DNA of 7,160 nucleotides. It comes from Neisseriaceae bacterium. Its GTDB lineage: Bacteria > Pseudomonadota > Gammaproteobacteria > Burkholderiales > UBA11063. The stretch spans positions 1-7,160 of the forward strand of contig CANMQR010000025.1 in assembly GCA_947499925.1 (NCBI GenBank). The letters run 5' to 3'. The notes beneath the pieces were generated by a model. That model was not told the origin of the DNA and ran no database searches. It saw only the letters and a program-made list of their open reading frames with translations. Position numbers and translations under genes: made by a program. Positions 6,719 to 7,160 of this stretch are shown here, in pieces; positions within the stretch are counted from its first letter, which is position 1; each line of letters starts with the position of its first letter.

Positions 6719-7160
6719 TGCATAAGCTTCAGGATCATGTTCTACAAAACCTACCATCATTTGAAACAATTGCAGTTGGTTTAAGTGGTGGTATTGACTC
6801 GATAGTACTCTTACACATTCTAAAAACCATTAGCACACACAAAAATTTCAAACTAAGTGCTATACATGTAAACCATGGTATCTCACCTAATGCTAAGATT
6901 TGGGAACTATTTTGTCAAGAACAATGTAGCTTGATGAATATACAATTAGATATTTATCAAAGTAAAGTAACTAAAAATGGTGGTGAGAGTCTAGAAAATA
7001 ACGCTAGAATTGCGCGTTATGGGTATTTTATAAATAATGAAGTAGCAGTTATTACCCTAGCTCATCATAAAAAAGATCAAGTTGAGACAGTTCTTAGTCA
7101 AATACTTCGTGGGAGTGACTTACATAATATAGCCAGCATGCAATCAACAACTCAAAAACA
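6718..7160 (+). CDS. tilS: tRNA(Ile)-lysidine synthetase, N-terminal part, cut by window edge
   Basis: The first 147 codons are visible and the frame remains open to the right edge. TilS uses ATP to attach lysine to C34 of the CAU-anticodon tRNA-Ile, changing its codon reading from AUG to AUA. The PP-loop motif SGGIDS (23-28) binds ATP. HVNHG (50-54) and the following SPNAKIWELFC (56-66) fit the family, as do ESLENNARIARYGYF (90-104) and LAHHKKDQVETVLSQILRGS (114-133). The last motif normally reads HHxDDQxET; here the first Asp is Lys119, while Asp120, Gln121, Glu123 and Thr124 are kept. The start ATG shares its A with the accA stop (TAATG), and no strong Shine-Dalgarno precedes it, so re-initiation after accA is likely. 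The accA-tilS pairing is common in betaproteobacteria. The C-terminal tRNA-binding domains are outside the window. Confidence 0.93.
   Translation, partial: MHKLQDHVLQNLPSFETIAVGLSGGIDSIVLLHILKTISTHKNFKLSAIHVNHGISPNAKIWELFCQEQCSLMNIQLDIYQSKVTKNGGESLENNARIARYGYFINNEVAVITLAHHKKDQVETVLSQILRGSDLHNIASMQSTTQK

Noticed and set aside
1..7160. A novel defence, mobile or secondary-metabolite system
   Set aside because: All eight genes fit recognised housekeeping or envelope families, with no transposase, integrase, att-like repeat, CRISPR array or defence-type domain in view.

Overview
The window is an ordinary, gene-dense, AT-rich bacterial chromosome segment with eight protein genes in two divergent groups and almost no spare DNA. 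I see no RNA genes, mobile elements, CRISPR arrays or phage genes. The gene content suggests a Gram-negative proteobacterium, most likely a low-GC betaproteobacterium, possibly Neisseriales-like. Three things point that way: accA directly followed by tilS, a CobD/CbiB-like membrane protein upstream of accA, and a TilS SPNA..W...C signature after its HVNHG motif. This placement is inference from gene order and motif style, not from a search.

Minus-strand group (read from about 3945 down to 1): gpmI (cofactor-independent phosphoglycerate mutase), an EnvC-like secreted coiled-coil protein with a degenerate LytM/M23 domain (probable murein amidase activator), and an oligosaccharide flippase-family membrane protein that runs off the left edge. 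Gaps are 15 nt and 3 nt, so they look like one transcription unit. The gpmI-envC pair matches the known gpmM-envC linkage of E. coli. The flippase is an extra neighbour.

Divergent control region (3946-4060): 115 nt between gpmI and hpt. It holds a plausible forward promoter, a perfect 8-bp inverted repeat around a 12-nt spacer, and a 10-bp-period tandem near-repeat overlapping the promoter elements.

Plus-strand group (4061 to the right edge): a hypoxanthine-guanine phosphoribosyltransferase-like gene, a CobD/CbiB/AmpE-superfamily membrane protein, a small secreted DUF4124-type protein starting at TTG inside the preceding gene, accA (acetyl-CoA carboxylase carboxyltransferase alpha subunit), and the 5' part of tilS (tRNA-Ile lysidine synthetase). 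Spacings are 14 nt, a 22-nt overlap, 32 nt and a 1-nt TAATG overlap, consistent with one operon of housekeeping functions (purine salvage, fatty acid synthesis, tRNA modification) plus two poorly characterised envelope proteins.

I found no convincing undescribed system. The points most worth a second look are the complete loss of metal ligands in the EnvC-like protein, the symmetric elements in the divergent promoter region, the two uncharacterised envelope genes ahead of accA, and an unusual lysine in the TilS HHxDDQ motif.
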